This document shows positions 9,153 through 18,026 of a DNA stretch of 60,430 bases, in pieces; positions within the stretch are counted from its first letter, which is position 1; every line of letters begins with the position of its first letter. The stretch is taken from assembly GCF_000426225.1 (NCBI RefSeq), contig NZ_AUEY01000021.1:1-60430 (forward strand), given 5' to 3'. Source of the DNA: Desulforegula conservatrix Mb1Pa. GTDB taxonomy: Bacteria > Desulfobacterota > Desulfobacteria > Desulfobacterales > Desulforegulaceae. The translations under genes and the position numbers were made by a program. Below the pieces are notes generated by a model that did no database searches, had not been told where the DNA came from, and was given only the letters and a program-made list of their open reading frames with translations.

Positions 9153-9288
9153 ATGACAAAGTCGCAAAAAGTCCGATTTCCGTCATTCCGGCGCAGGCCG
9201 GAATCCAGAAGTATCTGAAATTCCTGGATGCCAGATCAAGTCCGGCATGACACCGTCGCTTTTATTTGCATTTTTGCGAGTCCATCAA
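9153..9288 (-). repeat. Dispersed inverted-repeat element A (copy 3)
   Basis: This is a nearly complete copy: left end ATGACAAAGTCGCAAAAAGT, a perfect ATTCCGGCGCAGGCCGGAAT palindrome, and right end TTTTTGCGAGTCCATCAA. It is very similar to copy 2, only 140 bp away and in the same orientation. Confidence 0.8.
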
Positions 9289-9352
9289 TCATAAATCCAA
9301 ATTCCAAAATTCTTATGCCTGATTACAAACCCATCGTATCATAATCAAATGT

Positions 9353-9841
9353 TCATTGATCCAGCCATTTAAACATGACAAAAGCTTCTATATAGCCAAG
9401 CTTGGGATGGTTGAACGCTTTTGGAAGGCGCCCGACAGTCTCGTAGCCAAGCCTGTTCCAGAGCCTGACCGCTATTTCATTGCTTGAAGCCACAAAATTG
9501 AACTGCATGGCCTTATATCCGAGTTCGAGTGCCCTTTTCTGGGAATGGAGGCACATCATGGTGGCAAAACCCATTCCCCGCGCTGTTGACGCTACCATGT
9601 ATCCGCAGTTGCAGACGTGCTCTCCAGGGCCTGGATGGTTGGTCTTGATGTAATATGTTCCCATAATGCTGCCGTTTTCGATCAGAACATAAGTCTCTCT
9701 GGGAGCTTCCATCCAGTAACGCCGGGCATCTTCCTTTGTAATGTCCATTGGATAGGCATAGGTTTCGCCTGAGGTTACAATCTCGGAAAAAATTGGCCAG
9801 ATATTCTCAAAATCCTGTTTTTCAGCTTTTCTTATAATCAT
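9353..9841 (-). CDS. GNAT-family N-acetyltransferase
   Basis: This 162-residue protein has the GNAT fold. An N-terminal IRKAEKQDFENIWPIFSEI helix region is followed by the acetyl-CoA pyrophosphate-binding motif ARGMGFATMM (about 91-100). The C-terminal LWNRLGYETVGRLP motif is typical of the family. The substrate cannot be told; the closest general resemblance is to the phosphinothricin/amino-acid acetyltransferase branch. It stands alone between repeat-rich gaps. Confidence 0.85.
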   Translation of the reverse strand: MIIRKAEKQDFENIWPIFSEIVTSGETYAYPMDITKEDARRYWMEAPRETYVLIENGSIMGTYYIKTNHPGPGEHVCNCGYMVASTARGMGFATMMCLHSQKRALELGYKAMQFNFVASSNEIAVRLWNRLGYETVGRLPKAFNHPKLGYIEAFVMFKWLDQ

Positions 9842-10082
9842 AAAACCACCTGTTCAAATCTGACAGATAATATACAAAAAGGCCTGCCTGAAATGGCGGC
9901 GCAGAACATTGCAGAAGCCATTCTAATCATTCAGAAGACTCATAGCACTTAGGCCGTGCCAATTGCCAACAAAATCTTGGAAAATGCCGGATAAGAATCC
10001 GTGAAAGCCAGAGCGCCTGATAACGATGGGGACGGCATAAAATCTGGTCTGATGAACCACTAATAGTGCATAAGGGTTATTA

Positions 10083-10112
10083 TTGACATACCCCGGAACT
10101 ATCGCATATTAA
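10083..10112 (+). promoter_or_regulatory. Candidate sigma70 promoter
   Basis: A perfect TTGACA (10083-10088), an 18-base spacer and TATTAA (10107-10112) lie in the 9842-10470 gap. It reads towards the very short open frame at 10161 and, beyond it, rsgA at 10471. It was located by eye; no transcript data. Confidence 0.5.
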
Positions 10113-10160
10113 TGCATGAGGTTATAGATTCTCTTTAACAAATATATGAAAGAGGTTTTT

Positions 10161-10232
10161 ATGTTTATGAAATCAATGGATATTGTTTCTAAAGTTGCCG
10201 ACAAGCGGAGCGACATGCTGGCAGCTGATTGA
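10161..10232 (+). other. Possible 23-codon small ORF with RBS and upstream promoter
   Basis: The frame MFMKSMDIVSKVADKRSD, then MLAAD and a TGA stop, is preceded by AAAGAGG at a suitable distance and by the TTGACA promoter about 70 bases upstream. After the TGA the same frame stays open for 22 more codons (YGSEVFLKKLFHLKDRLFY) to a TAA at 10290-10292. It could be a tiny protein, a degraded gene or a leader. I do not recognise it, and saw no clear SECIS hairpin to support selenocysteine. Confidence 0.3.
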
Positions 10233-10470
10233 TACGGCTCTGAAGTATTCCTGAAAAAGCTGTTCCATCTTAAAGACAGGCTGTTTTATTAATGTCTGTC
10301 CCCCAGCAGATCTCATACTGAGAATCCGTCACCATAGTTGCATCCTCTGTCAGCAACGCATCCTGCACTTATCGATAACAAAATCACCGGAGACTTGCGT
10401 GCCTGCTTTATGCATCACCATTCACCGGCTTATATAGCTTAAATTACAGATAAAAACAGGTAGGACTCTA

Positions 10471-11577
10471 ATGATGAACACCAGTAAAGATAATAATATT
10501 AGCAACCTTTTACTGATGGGATGGACTTCACATTTTCAGGAACAGCTTGAAAATTTTTCAAATAAAGACATAACACCCGCACGAGTGATAGGAGTAAGAA
10601 AAAACAGCTTTCTCGTAAGCGACGGAAATAACGAATGGCTCGCCACAGTGGCAGGCAGGCTGAGGATTGACACAGGCTCCATGTATCCTGTCACAGGAGA
10701 TTGGGTGATAATGAATGGGTCTGTTATTTCAAGGGTGCTGGTACGCAGAAACACTCTGTCAAGAGGCGCTTCAGGCACACGCAACAAACAGGATGCCCAG
10801 CCCCAAAAGGAACAGGTAATCGCGGCAAACCTTGATACCGTATTTATAGTTACCGGCCTTGACCGGGATTATAACCTGCGCCGCATAGAAAGGTATCTGA
10901 CGCTTATCTGGAACTGCGGCATAAATCCTGTAATCATTCTGACAAAAGCGGATCTCCACCAGGAGCCCTTGAATTTTGTAAATGAAGTCGAGTCAGTGGC
11001 CTTCGGCGTTCCGGTATATCTGATTTCTGCATATGAAGACACATGCCTTAAATCTCTTGAGCCATACCTCGCAAAAGGCCAGACTACAACAATGGTTGGA
11101 TCTTCAGGTGCAGGAAAATCAACACTGCTGAACAGGCTTTACAGCAAGGAAATTCAGCTTACCAGTCCCATCAGCATTCATGATGGCAAGGGTAAACATA
11201 CCACCACCTCCAGACACATGGCAGTGATGCCCCAGGGCGGAATGCTGATCGACAACCCCGGCATCCGGGAAATAGCATTCTGGGAAGTGGACAAAGGTAT
11301 GGGAAGCGCGTTTCCTGAGATTGAAGCGATAGGTAAGGAATGCCGTTTCACAAATTGCAGCCACACCCACGAGCCAGGCTGCATGGTGCTTGGGGCGGTA
11401 GAAGAGGGGAAAATCTCAATAGACAGACTGGAAAACTTTCGCAAAATGAAACGTGAAATGGAGTATCTGTCAGATCGCCAGCACAAAAGCGCTGACCGGG
11501 TCGAAAAGGAGAGATGGAAAGACATCACCATGCAAATCAAAACCATAAAAAAAAGGAATTCAGGCTTCAAACATTAG
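10471..11577 (+). CDS. rsgA: Ribosome small-subunit-dependent GTPase A
   Basis: RsgA is a circularly permuted GTPase that helps mature the 30S subunit. The 368-residue protein has an N-terminal OB-fold (about 30-100). The GTPase motifs are in permuted order: TKAD (about 157), the P-loop GSSGAGKST (about 210-218), then DNPGIRE (about 260). The zinc-binding site CRFTNCSHTHEPGC (about 291-304) and a basic C-terminal helix follow. AGGACT precedes the first ATG by a few bases; a second ATG follows immediately. The Lys/Arg-rich tail is expected for rRNA contact. It is monocistronic here. Confidence 0.95.
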   Translation: MMNTSKDNNISNLLLMGWTSHFQEQLENFSNKDITPARVIGVRKNSFLVSDGNNEWLATVAGRLRIDTGSMYPVTGDWVIMNGSVISRVLVRRNTLSRGASGTRNKQDAQPQKEQVIAANLDTVFIVTGLDRDYNLRRIERYLTLIWNCGINPVIILTKADLHQEPLNFVNEVESVAFGVPVYLISAYEDTCLKSLEPYLAKGQTTTMVGSSGAGKSTLLNRLYSKEIQLTSPISIHDGKGKHTTTSRHMAVMPQGGMLIDNPGIREIAFWEVDKGMGSAFPEIEAIGKECRFTNCSHTHEPGCMVLGAVEEGKISIDRLENFRKMKREMEYLSDRQHKSADRVEKERWKDITMQIKTIKKRNSGFKH

Positions 11578-11639
11578 TGTTTTGAACACGCCATACCCAA
11601 ATAAGGTGCTGAAAACCAAACAACTAACATTATATATAC

Positions 11640-11898
11640 TTCACATCGTCATAATTAGAACTCTTCTGTTAAATGAAAGATCAAAGGCCGCTTTTTGAAA
11701 AAAGCTTGGCAAAAACTTTTCGGTTATGGATTCTTTTGCTTGAAAAACATATGTTATCAACTAAACCATAAAAGTTTTGGGAAAGGCCTGGGAAACCCTT
11801 TTTCAAAAGGGTTTTCCAGTAATGATGCAACAACAGCCTTGCCATTCAAACGGCCTGACTCATTTCAAATATTCGAACTGTGACATTGATGAGTATAG
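11640..11898 (+). repeat. 259-bp duplicated segment D (copy 1)
   Basis: From TTCACATCGTCATAATT to TGACATTGATGAGTATA this segment is nearly identical to 49459-49717. It contains a family B core near 11690 and a hairpin (CCCTTTTTCAAAAGGG, about 11795-11811) resembling a terminator. Its 62-codon frame differs between copies by substitutions and one in-frame codon loss. There is no recognisable protein, so I treat it as a non-coding mobile or repeat unit. Confidence 0.7.
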
Positions 11899-12231
11899 AA
11901 CGACTCATTCCGGGGATCTTTTTGTAAAAGGGTTCCCCGGAAAATATAAGTCCTAAATGGTTTGTTCATTACAGGATCGCAAAAAGTCAAAAAAAGGCTT
12001 CGGCGTATTACCGAACTGGATTCCGGCGAAACGTAAAATATTGTTGAATTAACGAGCATCGGTAGACTTTGAAGAAAACCGCATATGCCATGCTTAAAAA
12101 AATCAATCGCCTCTCATTTACCTATTTTTCTTTTTATGTAGCCGATTCGAATAAAGAAATGATAGAAAATGCGGAGCTGTTTATGCCGTGATATCAAAAA
12201 AACAGCGCAAAACATGAAAGTTTTATAGTTA

Positions 12232-12367
12232 TTGAGAAGGTCGCAAAAAGTCCAATCCTCGTCATTCCGGCGCAGGCCGGAATCCAGAAGTGGTTGAAAT
12301 TACTGGATGCCGGATCAAGTCCGGCATGACGCAGGAGCCTTTTTGGGGCTTTTTGCGAGTCCATCAA
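12232..12367 (-). repeat. Dispersed inverted-repeat element A (copy 4)
   Basis: This is a complete copy running from TTGAGAAGGTCGCAAAAAGT to TTTTTGCGAGTCCATCAA, with both internal hairpins intact. It lies just upstream of the GNAT gene at 12405. The rest of the 11578-12404 gap holds segment D and no recognised gene. Confidence 0.8.
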
Positions 12368-12404
12368 TTATTAATTTAATAGCCGTTTTGATCGGAATTC
12401 TTAT

Positions 12405-12878
12405 ATGAAAATACGCAAACTCAGCATGGAACAATATCCGAAAGCATATGCGTTACTTAAGCAGGCATTTCCCAAAAGCAAATATGAAATGGAGCTTATT
12501 GGTAAATTGCATAAAAATGGCAAAACATTGCATGAATGGGTATGTATTCATACAAACATAATCATAGCCTATATTGCGTTTTCAAAAGCCTTTAACGGCC
12601 CTGATGTCTGTGGATTGCATTTGGCGCCGGTGGCCGTTAATCCTGATTTTCAAAGGCAAGGTATAGGATCTGAATTGCTTCGTTTTGCTTTGAGGCAACC
12701 TGAAATAAAGGCTAATACCATTTTTGTTCTGGGTGATCCGAATTTTTACGGAAAATTTGGGTTTGAACCTTGTACAAATCCAGCCTGCCCATTTGACAAA
12801 GGCAATGCCCATTTTCTGGGTATAAGAAATAGCTCGAACCTTAAATATACTATAGGATATGAGCCTGAGTTTTATTAA
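12405..12878 (+). CDS. GNAT-family N-acetyltransferase (YhbS-like)
   Basis: The 157-residue protein has the GNAT acetyl-CoA-binding signature VNPDFQRQGIGSELLRFAL at about residues 78-96. A VLGDPNFYGKFGFEP segment (about 108-122) is characteristic of the YhbS-like branch. The N-terminal LSMEQYPKAYALLKQAFP is also consistent. The substrate is unknown. The spacing to the next gene (about 107 bases) and that gene's own ribosome-binding site suggest separate expression. Confidence 0.85.
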   Translation: MKIRKLSMEQYPKAYALLKQAFPKSKYEMELIGKLHKNGKTLHEWVCIHTNIIIAYIAFSKAFNGPDVCGLHLAPVAVNPDFQRQGIGSELLRFALRQPEIKANTIFVLGDPNFYGKFGFEPCTNPACPFDKGNAHFLGIRNSSNLKYTIGYEPEFY

Positions 12879-12985
12879 AGGCATATTCTCAGCATACTGA
12901 AGCCTAATTCCGTTCCTCTTTCAAAGGATCATTATTTATATTCCCGTTTTAGAGGTGTCCATAATACGAGAAAGGAGAAATAATA

Positions 12986-13795
12986 TTGGAAGTTAAACAG
13001 GTAAGACTCATCTATTTTTCACCTACTGGAACCACTCAAAAAGTATTGGAAAATATTGCTAAAGGCATGAATTGTGAGAATATCGAGCATGTTAACCTGA
13101 CACTGCCGGAGGGCGCCAGGCAAAAAATCCAAACCTTTTCAGATGAACTCGTAATTATAGGTGCTCCTGTTTACGGTGGTCGTCTGCCAGCTGACGCAAT
13201 CAATCGGTTCAAACAGATAAAAGCAAACAAAACCATGGCGATTCCCATAGTTGTATATGGCAACCGTGAGTTTGAAGATGCATTGTTAGAATTAAAAAAT
13301 CTTGCAGCCGAGTTAGGCTTTAATCCTGTTGCAGATGGTGCATTCATTGGGGAGCATTCTTTTGCAACAAAGGATGTTCCCATCGCAAATGGACGTCCGG
13401 ATAGCCTGGATATTCAAAAGGCAATTGATTTTGGAGCAAAAATCAAAGAAAAAATCACAGCCTTGAAATCATGTGATGCACAAATGGATCTGAAAATCCC
13501 AGGCAGATTCCCGTATGAAGGCGGAGTGCGATCTATGGTTGTTTCACCTGTGACCAGAGAGGACATATGCACAGTTTGTGGTTTATGTGCCAGCGTATGT
13601 CCAACCGAAGCCATTTCAATTAATGGGAAAGTGGTAACAAAAACAGAGCTGTGCATTCGCTGTTCCAGTTGTATTAAAAACTGTCCCACAGGCGCAAGAA
13701 TTTGGGAGGACAGCGCAATGAAAAATATCGCAAGCTGGTTAAATGAGAATTGCAGTATACGGAAAGAGCCCATGCTTTTTGGGATAGATGAGTAG
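12986..13795 (+). CDS. EFR1-type flavodoxin/ferredoxin fusion protein
   Basis: The 269-residue protein joins a flavodoxin-like FMN domain to a two-cluster ferredoxin domain. The FMN domain opens with the phosphate loop IYFSPTGTTQKV and runs to about 165. The ferredoxin domain has CTVCGLCASVCP (about 193-204) and CIRCSSCIKNCP (about 219-230), each a CxxCxxCxxxCP 4Fe-4S motif. The probable start is TTG at 12986, since AAAGGAG lies about seven bases upstream and no ATG fits. It is likely a cytoplasmic electron carrier in an anaerobe; its partner is unknown. It stands alone. Confidence 0.88.
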   Translation: MEVKQVRLIYFSPTGTTQKVLENIAKGMNCENIEHVNLTLPEGARQKIQTFSDELVIIGAPVYGGRLPADAINRFKQIKANKTMAIPIVVYGNREFEDALLELKNLAAELGFNPVADGAFIGEHSFATKDVPIANGRPDSLDIQKAIDFGAKIKEKITALKSCDAQMDLKIPGRFPYEGGVRSMVVSPVTREDICTVCGLCASVCPTEAISINGKVVTKTELCIRCSSCIKNCPTGARIWEDSAMKNIASWLNENCSIRKEPMLFGIDE

Positions 13796-13967
13796 AATCC
13801 GGTCACAGACCACCGGCAAAGCCGGTGGCATGGATTCGCTCCAATTATATGGGCTTTAAAGGACCATTTTATAGGTTTTGTCAGTCTTGATGACGCACTT
13901 ACAGATATAATAATATCTTCATGCTGGGATAGTGTAAAAATATAGTTTTTTTTGTGGCTTTGCCTGA

Positions 13968-14150
13968 TTTTCAGTTAAAAAGTGCCTTGTAGGTTAATTT
14001 GCCATCAAAACAAGGGTGATACTTAGGTCGGATTAGGACATCCTTTGTCCGTAATCCGACGTTAAGCAGGGTGCCTCCGGCGGGTCGCTTTTTGGAAAAA
14101 GCTCCGCAAAAACTTTGTGGTTTTGTTAGTAGACAAAAATACTGATATTT
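13968..14150. repeat. Composite hairpin repeat C+B (copy 2 of C)
   Basis: The family C palindrome (GTCGGATTA and TAATCCGAC) is directly followed by GCCTCCGGCGGGTCGC and the family B core TTTTTGGAAAAAGCTCCGC. The same order and junction recur at 1350-1600 and 34108-34245, so B and C can travel as one unit. Confidence 0.6.
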
Positions 14151-14167
14151 TTAGAGTCTTACAAATG

Positions 14168-14302
14168 TTGAGGGTCTCGCAAAAAGTCAAAAAAGGCGTC
14201 GGCGTTATGCCGGACTTAATCCGGCATCCAGTTTTTTCAGCTACTTCTGGATTCCGGCCTACGCCGGAATGACGGAAACCGAACTTTTTGCGACCTTGTC
14301 AA
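14168..14302 (+). repeat. Dispersed inverted-repeat element A (copy 5)
   Basis: This is a complete copy from TTGAGGGTCTCGCAAAAAGT to TTTTTGCGACCTTGTCAA. No gene was seen in the rest of 13796-14493. Confidence 0.8.
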
Positions 14303-14493
14303 ATGTTCAGGCCATGACCTTTTCAAATATTACTGAGAATTGAGCATAGCCACATTTTTTTGGGGAGGGGGATTCCGGGATCTTAATTCAAAAAGGGCTT
14401 ATGCCCTGTAAGGGAATGAGATTGCGATTCCGGCAGAAATCCTGATCACTCTGTGAATACTGAATGGTTGAGTGCAGCCGCTTAAAAAACTCA

Positions 14494-15366
14494 TCAAAAA
14501 GACTTTGCTGATTGCATATATTCGTCAAAAAAATCATGGTTTACAGTAAAACTTTTCACAGGATTCAGGTCAAGTTCAAGGCGTTCGAACATTTCAATCA
14601 AGGACTGTCCATCAACAAGTTCAATTGGAGGAACCCCATCTCTCCGCGCTTCTTTTTTTGCTTCAAGAGTGAATCTTCCTGTGGTCAGAAAAATACCCTT
14701 TTCTGCCCTTCCTTGCATTGCGCCTCTTAAATCCCTGATCTGGGGAGCAGACACTGCGTCTTTATAACGTTTGCACTGAAAAATAACATTGAAACTCACA
14801 AAGGGATTTACCTCAAGAACGCCCTGTCCATCTATGCCACCATCGTTGCTTTTGCCAGTAACCACAACCTGTTTAAATCCTGCTTCTCTGAGAAGCCGCT
14901 GGCAGAGTCTTTCAAATCCTGATGGAGGCATGGATTTAAGTAATGCAAGCAATTCAGTCTGATGAGGTTGAATATCGACAGATTCATCAATAATTCCGGG
15001 TTTCGAAGCATCATCTTTTGAAGTGGCATTACTTTCAGATTTGGTTCTTGCAGCTTTTATAATTTCGTTCAGGTCAATTAAGGAAAGGTCTGCATTCAAG
15101 CCTTTTTCTGTCAGAGACCAGACTCCTCTTATGGAAGAGTCTAAAAAACCTGAGTTAACAAGATACATTCGAGCCCATGCCACCTGATTTCTAATTTTTG
15201 AGGCTCCGTTTTTAAGTGTTTCGGATAGTTCGCTGTCGCTTATATTAAGCTTCTCAATTACAAGATCAGTAACTTCGCCAGCAGCTCCACTTCCTGACAA
15301 GTTCCTTATAACCTCGATAACAGGTATTAAAAATCTGGTGAATTCAGACTTGGCTTTTTTGCTCAT
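14494..15366 (-). CDS. mrr: Mrr-type restriction endonuclease
   Basis: Mrr-family enzymes cut DNA carrying certain methylated bases or respond to foreign methylation. The 290-residue protein has an Mrr N-terminal winged-helix domain (about 5-95) and a variable linker. The C-terminal Mrr catalytic domain (about 135-275) starts with MPPSGFERLCQRLLREAGF. Its PD-(D/E)xK residues are GGIDG (Asp) and IFQCKRY (Gln-Cys-Lys in place of Glu-x-Lys, as in other Mrr proteins). The length fits the family. With the hsd operon 6 kb away it makes the left third of the window defence-rich; a methylation-dependent enzyme beside an active HsdM would have to tolerate its methylation. Confidence 0.88.
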   Translation of the reverse strand: MSKKAKSEFTRFLIPVIEVIRNLSGSGAAGEVTDLVIEKLNISDSELSETLKNGASKIRNQVAWARMYLVNSGFLDSSIRGVWSLTEKGLNADLSLIDLNEIIKAARTKSESNATSKDDASKPGIIDESVDIQPHQTELLALLKSMPPSGFERLCQRLLREAGFKQVVVTGKSNDGGIDGQGVLEVNPFVSFNVIFQCKRYKDAVSAPQIRDLRGAMQGRAEKGIFLTTGRFTLEAKKEARRDGVPPIELVDGQSLIEMFERLELDLNPVKSFTVNHDFFDEYMQSAKSF

Positions 15367-15849
15367 GGTTATCCTTATTTTTTAGACGCCATTTTTGTTC
15401 AATCCGGAAAGATTTCAAACTTTTATAATGTTGGGCATCTCTAATAATTGCCTTTTTGCGCGTTAGCAGCGTCAGCGTCGTACTCGAATGCTCATTTATA
15501 ACCTATAAACTCCGGTTCTCCATGCGCCGCTTCCTTGCTACCACATCAAAAATTCTAATTTTTTGAAGTACCCTATATTCATAAAAAATAAAACTCTCTG
15601 TTCAGAATTTCAGATTTTTTTTGCTACGATTATATACAAAAAGAATGCCCTTCCGAATTAATACTGCCGCAAATATTTGTTAATACTGCACACAATTATT
15701 TAAAAATTGATTAAAAATTCATTTATCTGGGCTGGATAATCATAAACTATTCCCTTGCCTAACAATATTGCCTCATATTATAGGTGTCGTTTGTTTCGGG
15801 CGGATCTTTTATATTATTAATCCTGATTATTGTAATTCCGGAGAAGAAT
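15367..15849. other. Intergenic region upstream of the menaquinone operon
   Basis: About 480 bases of AT-rich sequence without a gene. The frame of mqnE extends upstream to 15784, but that extension is a hydrophobic stretch without a ribosome-binding site. The divergent promoters of mrr and the mqn operon should lie here, though I could not assign -35/-10 boxes with confidence. No family A repeat is present. Confidence 0.5.
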
Positions 15850-16956
15850 ATGGCCCTTTATTTTTCTGATAAAAGGCTTTCAGACATCGAAAAAAAGGTT
15901 GTTGAAGGCATCCGTCTCAGTTTTGCTGATGCCGCCTTGCTTTATGAATCATCGGATCTGACAGGAGTTGGCCAGCTTGCCGACATGGTCAGAAGGAAAA
16001 AGCACGGTAAAAAAGCCTTTTTTATTTATAACCAGCACCTCAATTATTCCAACGTATGCAGAAACCGTTGCGTTTTCTGCGCCTACGCCCGGGATGACGG
16101 AGAAAACGGAGCATACACTTACTCCCTCGATGATGTCAGGAAAAGGCTTCTTGAAAAAATCGACGAGCCGATCAGGGAAATCCATATGGTCGGTGGATTG
16201 AACCCAAAGCTTGATTTTGATTATTATATCGGACTTCTCAAGGTCATAAAGGAAGTCAGGCCAGATGCCGTAATCAAAGCCTTCACAGCCGTTGAAATTG
16301 ATTACCTTTCGAACATTTCCGGTCTTTCCATAAATGATGTAATTGCTAAGCTTAAAGAAGCCGGACTTTCCATGATGCCCGGAGGCGGAGCAGAGGTCAT
16401 GAGCGAGAGGGTATGGAAAGAGCTTTTTCCGAAGAAAATAGGCGGAAAACGCTGGCTCGAGATAATTGAAGCGGTTCATAAAGCAGGAATCACGACAAAT
16501 GCCACAATGCTTTACGGCCACATAGAAACAATGGAAGAAAGAATAAATCATCTGATCCAGCTTCGTGAACTACAGGACAGGACAGGCGGATTTTCTGCAT
16601 TCATTCCCCTTGCTTTTCATTCACAGAATACAAAACTGTCAAAACTCCCTGAAACAAATGGTATTGATGATCTCAAGACCGTTGCTGTAAGCCGTCTCAT
16701 GCTGGACAATTTCGATCATATAAAAGCTTACTGGGTAATGCTTGGCGAAAAAACTGCACAGATAGCGCTTTCTTTCGGAGCTGATGATCTGGATGGAACG
16801 ATAATGGAAGAAAAGATAACCCATATGGCCGGAGCATCTTCACCAAAAGGGTTAACCCGCCAGAGCCTTGAGAACCTCATTGTGTCCGCCGGTTTTACTC
16901 CGGTTGAAAGGGATTCTTTTTATAATGCGGTATCAGAAATAAAAGGAGGCTGCTGA
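15850..16956 (+). CDS. mqnE: Aminofutalosine synthase (radical SAM)
   Basis: MqnE joins SAM to 3-(1-carboxyvinyloxy)benzoate, giving aminofutalosine, the second step of futalosine-route menaquinone synthesis. The ATG at 15850 has GGAGAAG five bases upstream, so I reject the longer frame beginning at 15784. The 368-residue product carries the radical-SAM cluster motif CRNRCVFCAY (about 71-80). MVGGLNPKL, a conserved MPGGGAEV loop and GHIETMEERI follow. The stop overlaps the mqnC start by one base (TGATG). The operon order mqnE-mqnC-deaminase-mqnA supports the call and separates it from MqnC. Confidence 0.93.
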   Translation: MALYFSDKRLSDIEKKVVEGIRLSFADAALLYESSDLTGVGQLADMVRRKKHGKKAFFIYNQHLNYSNVCRNRCVFCAYARDDGENGAYTYSLDDVRKRLLEKIDEPIREIHMVGGLNPKLDFDYYIGLLKVIKEVRPDAVIKAFTAVEIDYLSNISGLSINDVIAKLKEAGLSMMPGGGAEVMSERVWKELFPKKIGGKRWLEIIEAVHKAGITTNATMLYGHIETMEERINHLIQLRELQDRTGGFSAFIPLAFHSQNTKLSKLPETNGIDDLKTVAVSRLMLDNFDHIKAYWVMLGEKTAQIALSFGADDLDGTIMEEKITHMAGASSPKGLTRQSLENLIVSAGFTPVERDSFYNAVSEIKGGC

Positions 16957-18026
16957 TGCAGAAGATCCTCGAAAAAGCGGCAGCCCATGAAAGAATTTCC
17001 GAACAGGAAGCACTGAAACTTTTTCTTGAAGCTGATATGCTTGAGCTTGGTGCTGTTGCCGATGCAAGAAGAAGGCATCTTCATCCTGAAAACCGTGTGT
17101 CCTTTGTTATTGATCGAAATATCAATTATACAAATGTATGCTCATCGGGCTGCCTTTTCTGTGCTTTTTACTGCAAGCCTGAAAACGGTGACGGTTATGT
17201 TCTTACCAAAGAAGAGCTGAGCCTTAAAATTGAAGAGACAATAGCACTCGGAGGGACCCAGATACTTCTCCAGGGAGGGATGAATCCTGAGCTTGGCCTT
17301 GATTATTATATTGATCTCCTTTCATTCATTAAAAAGAATTTCAGGATTCACATACACGGTTTTTCGCCTCCTGAAGTTTCATGGCTTGCCTCAAAAAGTA
17401 ATTTTTCGGTCAGGACAACCATAGAAAAGTTGATCGAAGCAGGCCTTGACTCGATTCCGGGCGGCGGTGCTGAAATTCTTGTTGATGAAATAAGGAAGCA
17501 GGTTTCACCAAATAAATGCACAGCCTCGGAATGGCTCGGCGTTATGAGGGATGCCCATAATCTTGGCCTAAGGACAACTGCTACAATGATGTTCGGTCAT
17601 TATGAAAAACCTGAACACATCATAAAACATCTTGCAGTGCTTCGAGAGCTCCAGGATGAAACAGGCGGGTTTACAGCTTTCATCCCTTGGACATTCCAGC
17701 CAGGAAACACAAAAATGCCCAGGCTTCCTGCCACTTCTGCCGAATATCTCAAGGTTCTTTCACTCAGCCGGATTTTTCTTGATAATTTTAACGGTATCCA
17801 GGCTTCATGGGTTACGCAGGGTGGAAAAATTGCCCAGACCTCGCTTTTCTTTGGCGCAAATGACATGGGCAGCACAATGATAGAGGAAAATGTAGTTGCT
17901 GCTGCGGGTGTGAAGTTCAGACTGCCGATGGATGAAATGATCAGGATAATCAAGACCGCAGGATTTGAGGCATGTCAGCGTGATTGCCACTATAATATTC
18001 TGAGGACTTTTAGGGATGATGCCTGA
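16956..18026 (+). CDS. mqnC: Cyclic dehypoxanthinyl futalosine synthase (radical SAM)
   Basis: MqnC cyclises dehypoxanthine futalosine, a late futalosine-pathway step. The 356-residue protein has the radical-SAM motif CSSGCLFCAFYC (about 62-73), LQGGMNPELGLDYY, SIPGGGAEILVDEIR and the terminal region typical of MqnC (CQRDCHYNILR). GGAGG lies just upstream inside the end of mqnE, and start and stop codons overlap by one base at both ends of the gene, so translation is probably coupled through the operon. It is a clear paralogue of MqnE; the cluster motif and C-terminus separate the two. Confidence 0.93.
   Translation: MQKILEKAAAHERISEQEALKLFLEADMLELGAVADARRRHLHPENRVSFVIDRNINYTNVCSSGCLFCAFYCKPENGDGYVLTKEELSLKIEETIALGGTQILLQGGMNPELGLDYYIDLLSFIKKNFRIHIHGFSPPEVSWLASKSNFSVRTTIEKLIEAGLDSIPGGGAEILVDEIRKQVSPNKCTASEWLGVMRDAHNLGLRTTATMMFGHYEKPEHIIKHLAVLRELQDETGGFTAFIPWTFQPGNTKMPRLPATSAEYLKVLSLSRIFLDNFNGIQASWVTQGGKIAQTSLFFGANDMGSTMIEENVVAAAGVKFRLPMDEMIRIIKTAGFEACQRDCHYNILRTFRDDA

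Noticed and set aside
10230-10292. Selenocysteine read-through of the TGA after the tiny ORF
   Set aside because: No hairpin with a bacterial SECIS-like loop was visible just downstream, and the protein matches no selenoprotein family.
11695-11883. 62-codon frame MKKAWQKLFG... and its twin at 49516-49701
   Set aside because: It lies wholly inside the duplicated repeat segment D and overlaps a family B hairpin; no ribosome-binding site or family match was seen.
15784-15849. Longer N-terminus for mqnE starting at 15784
   Set aside because: It is hydrophobic, lacks a ribosome-binding site and is not part of the MqnE family, whereas the ATG at 15850 has GGAGAAG.
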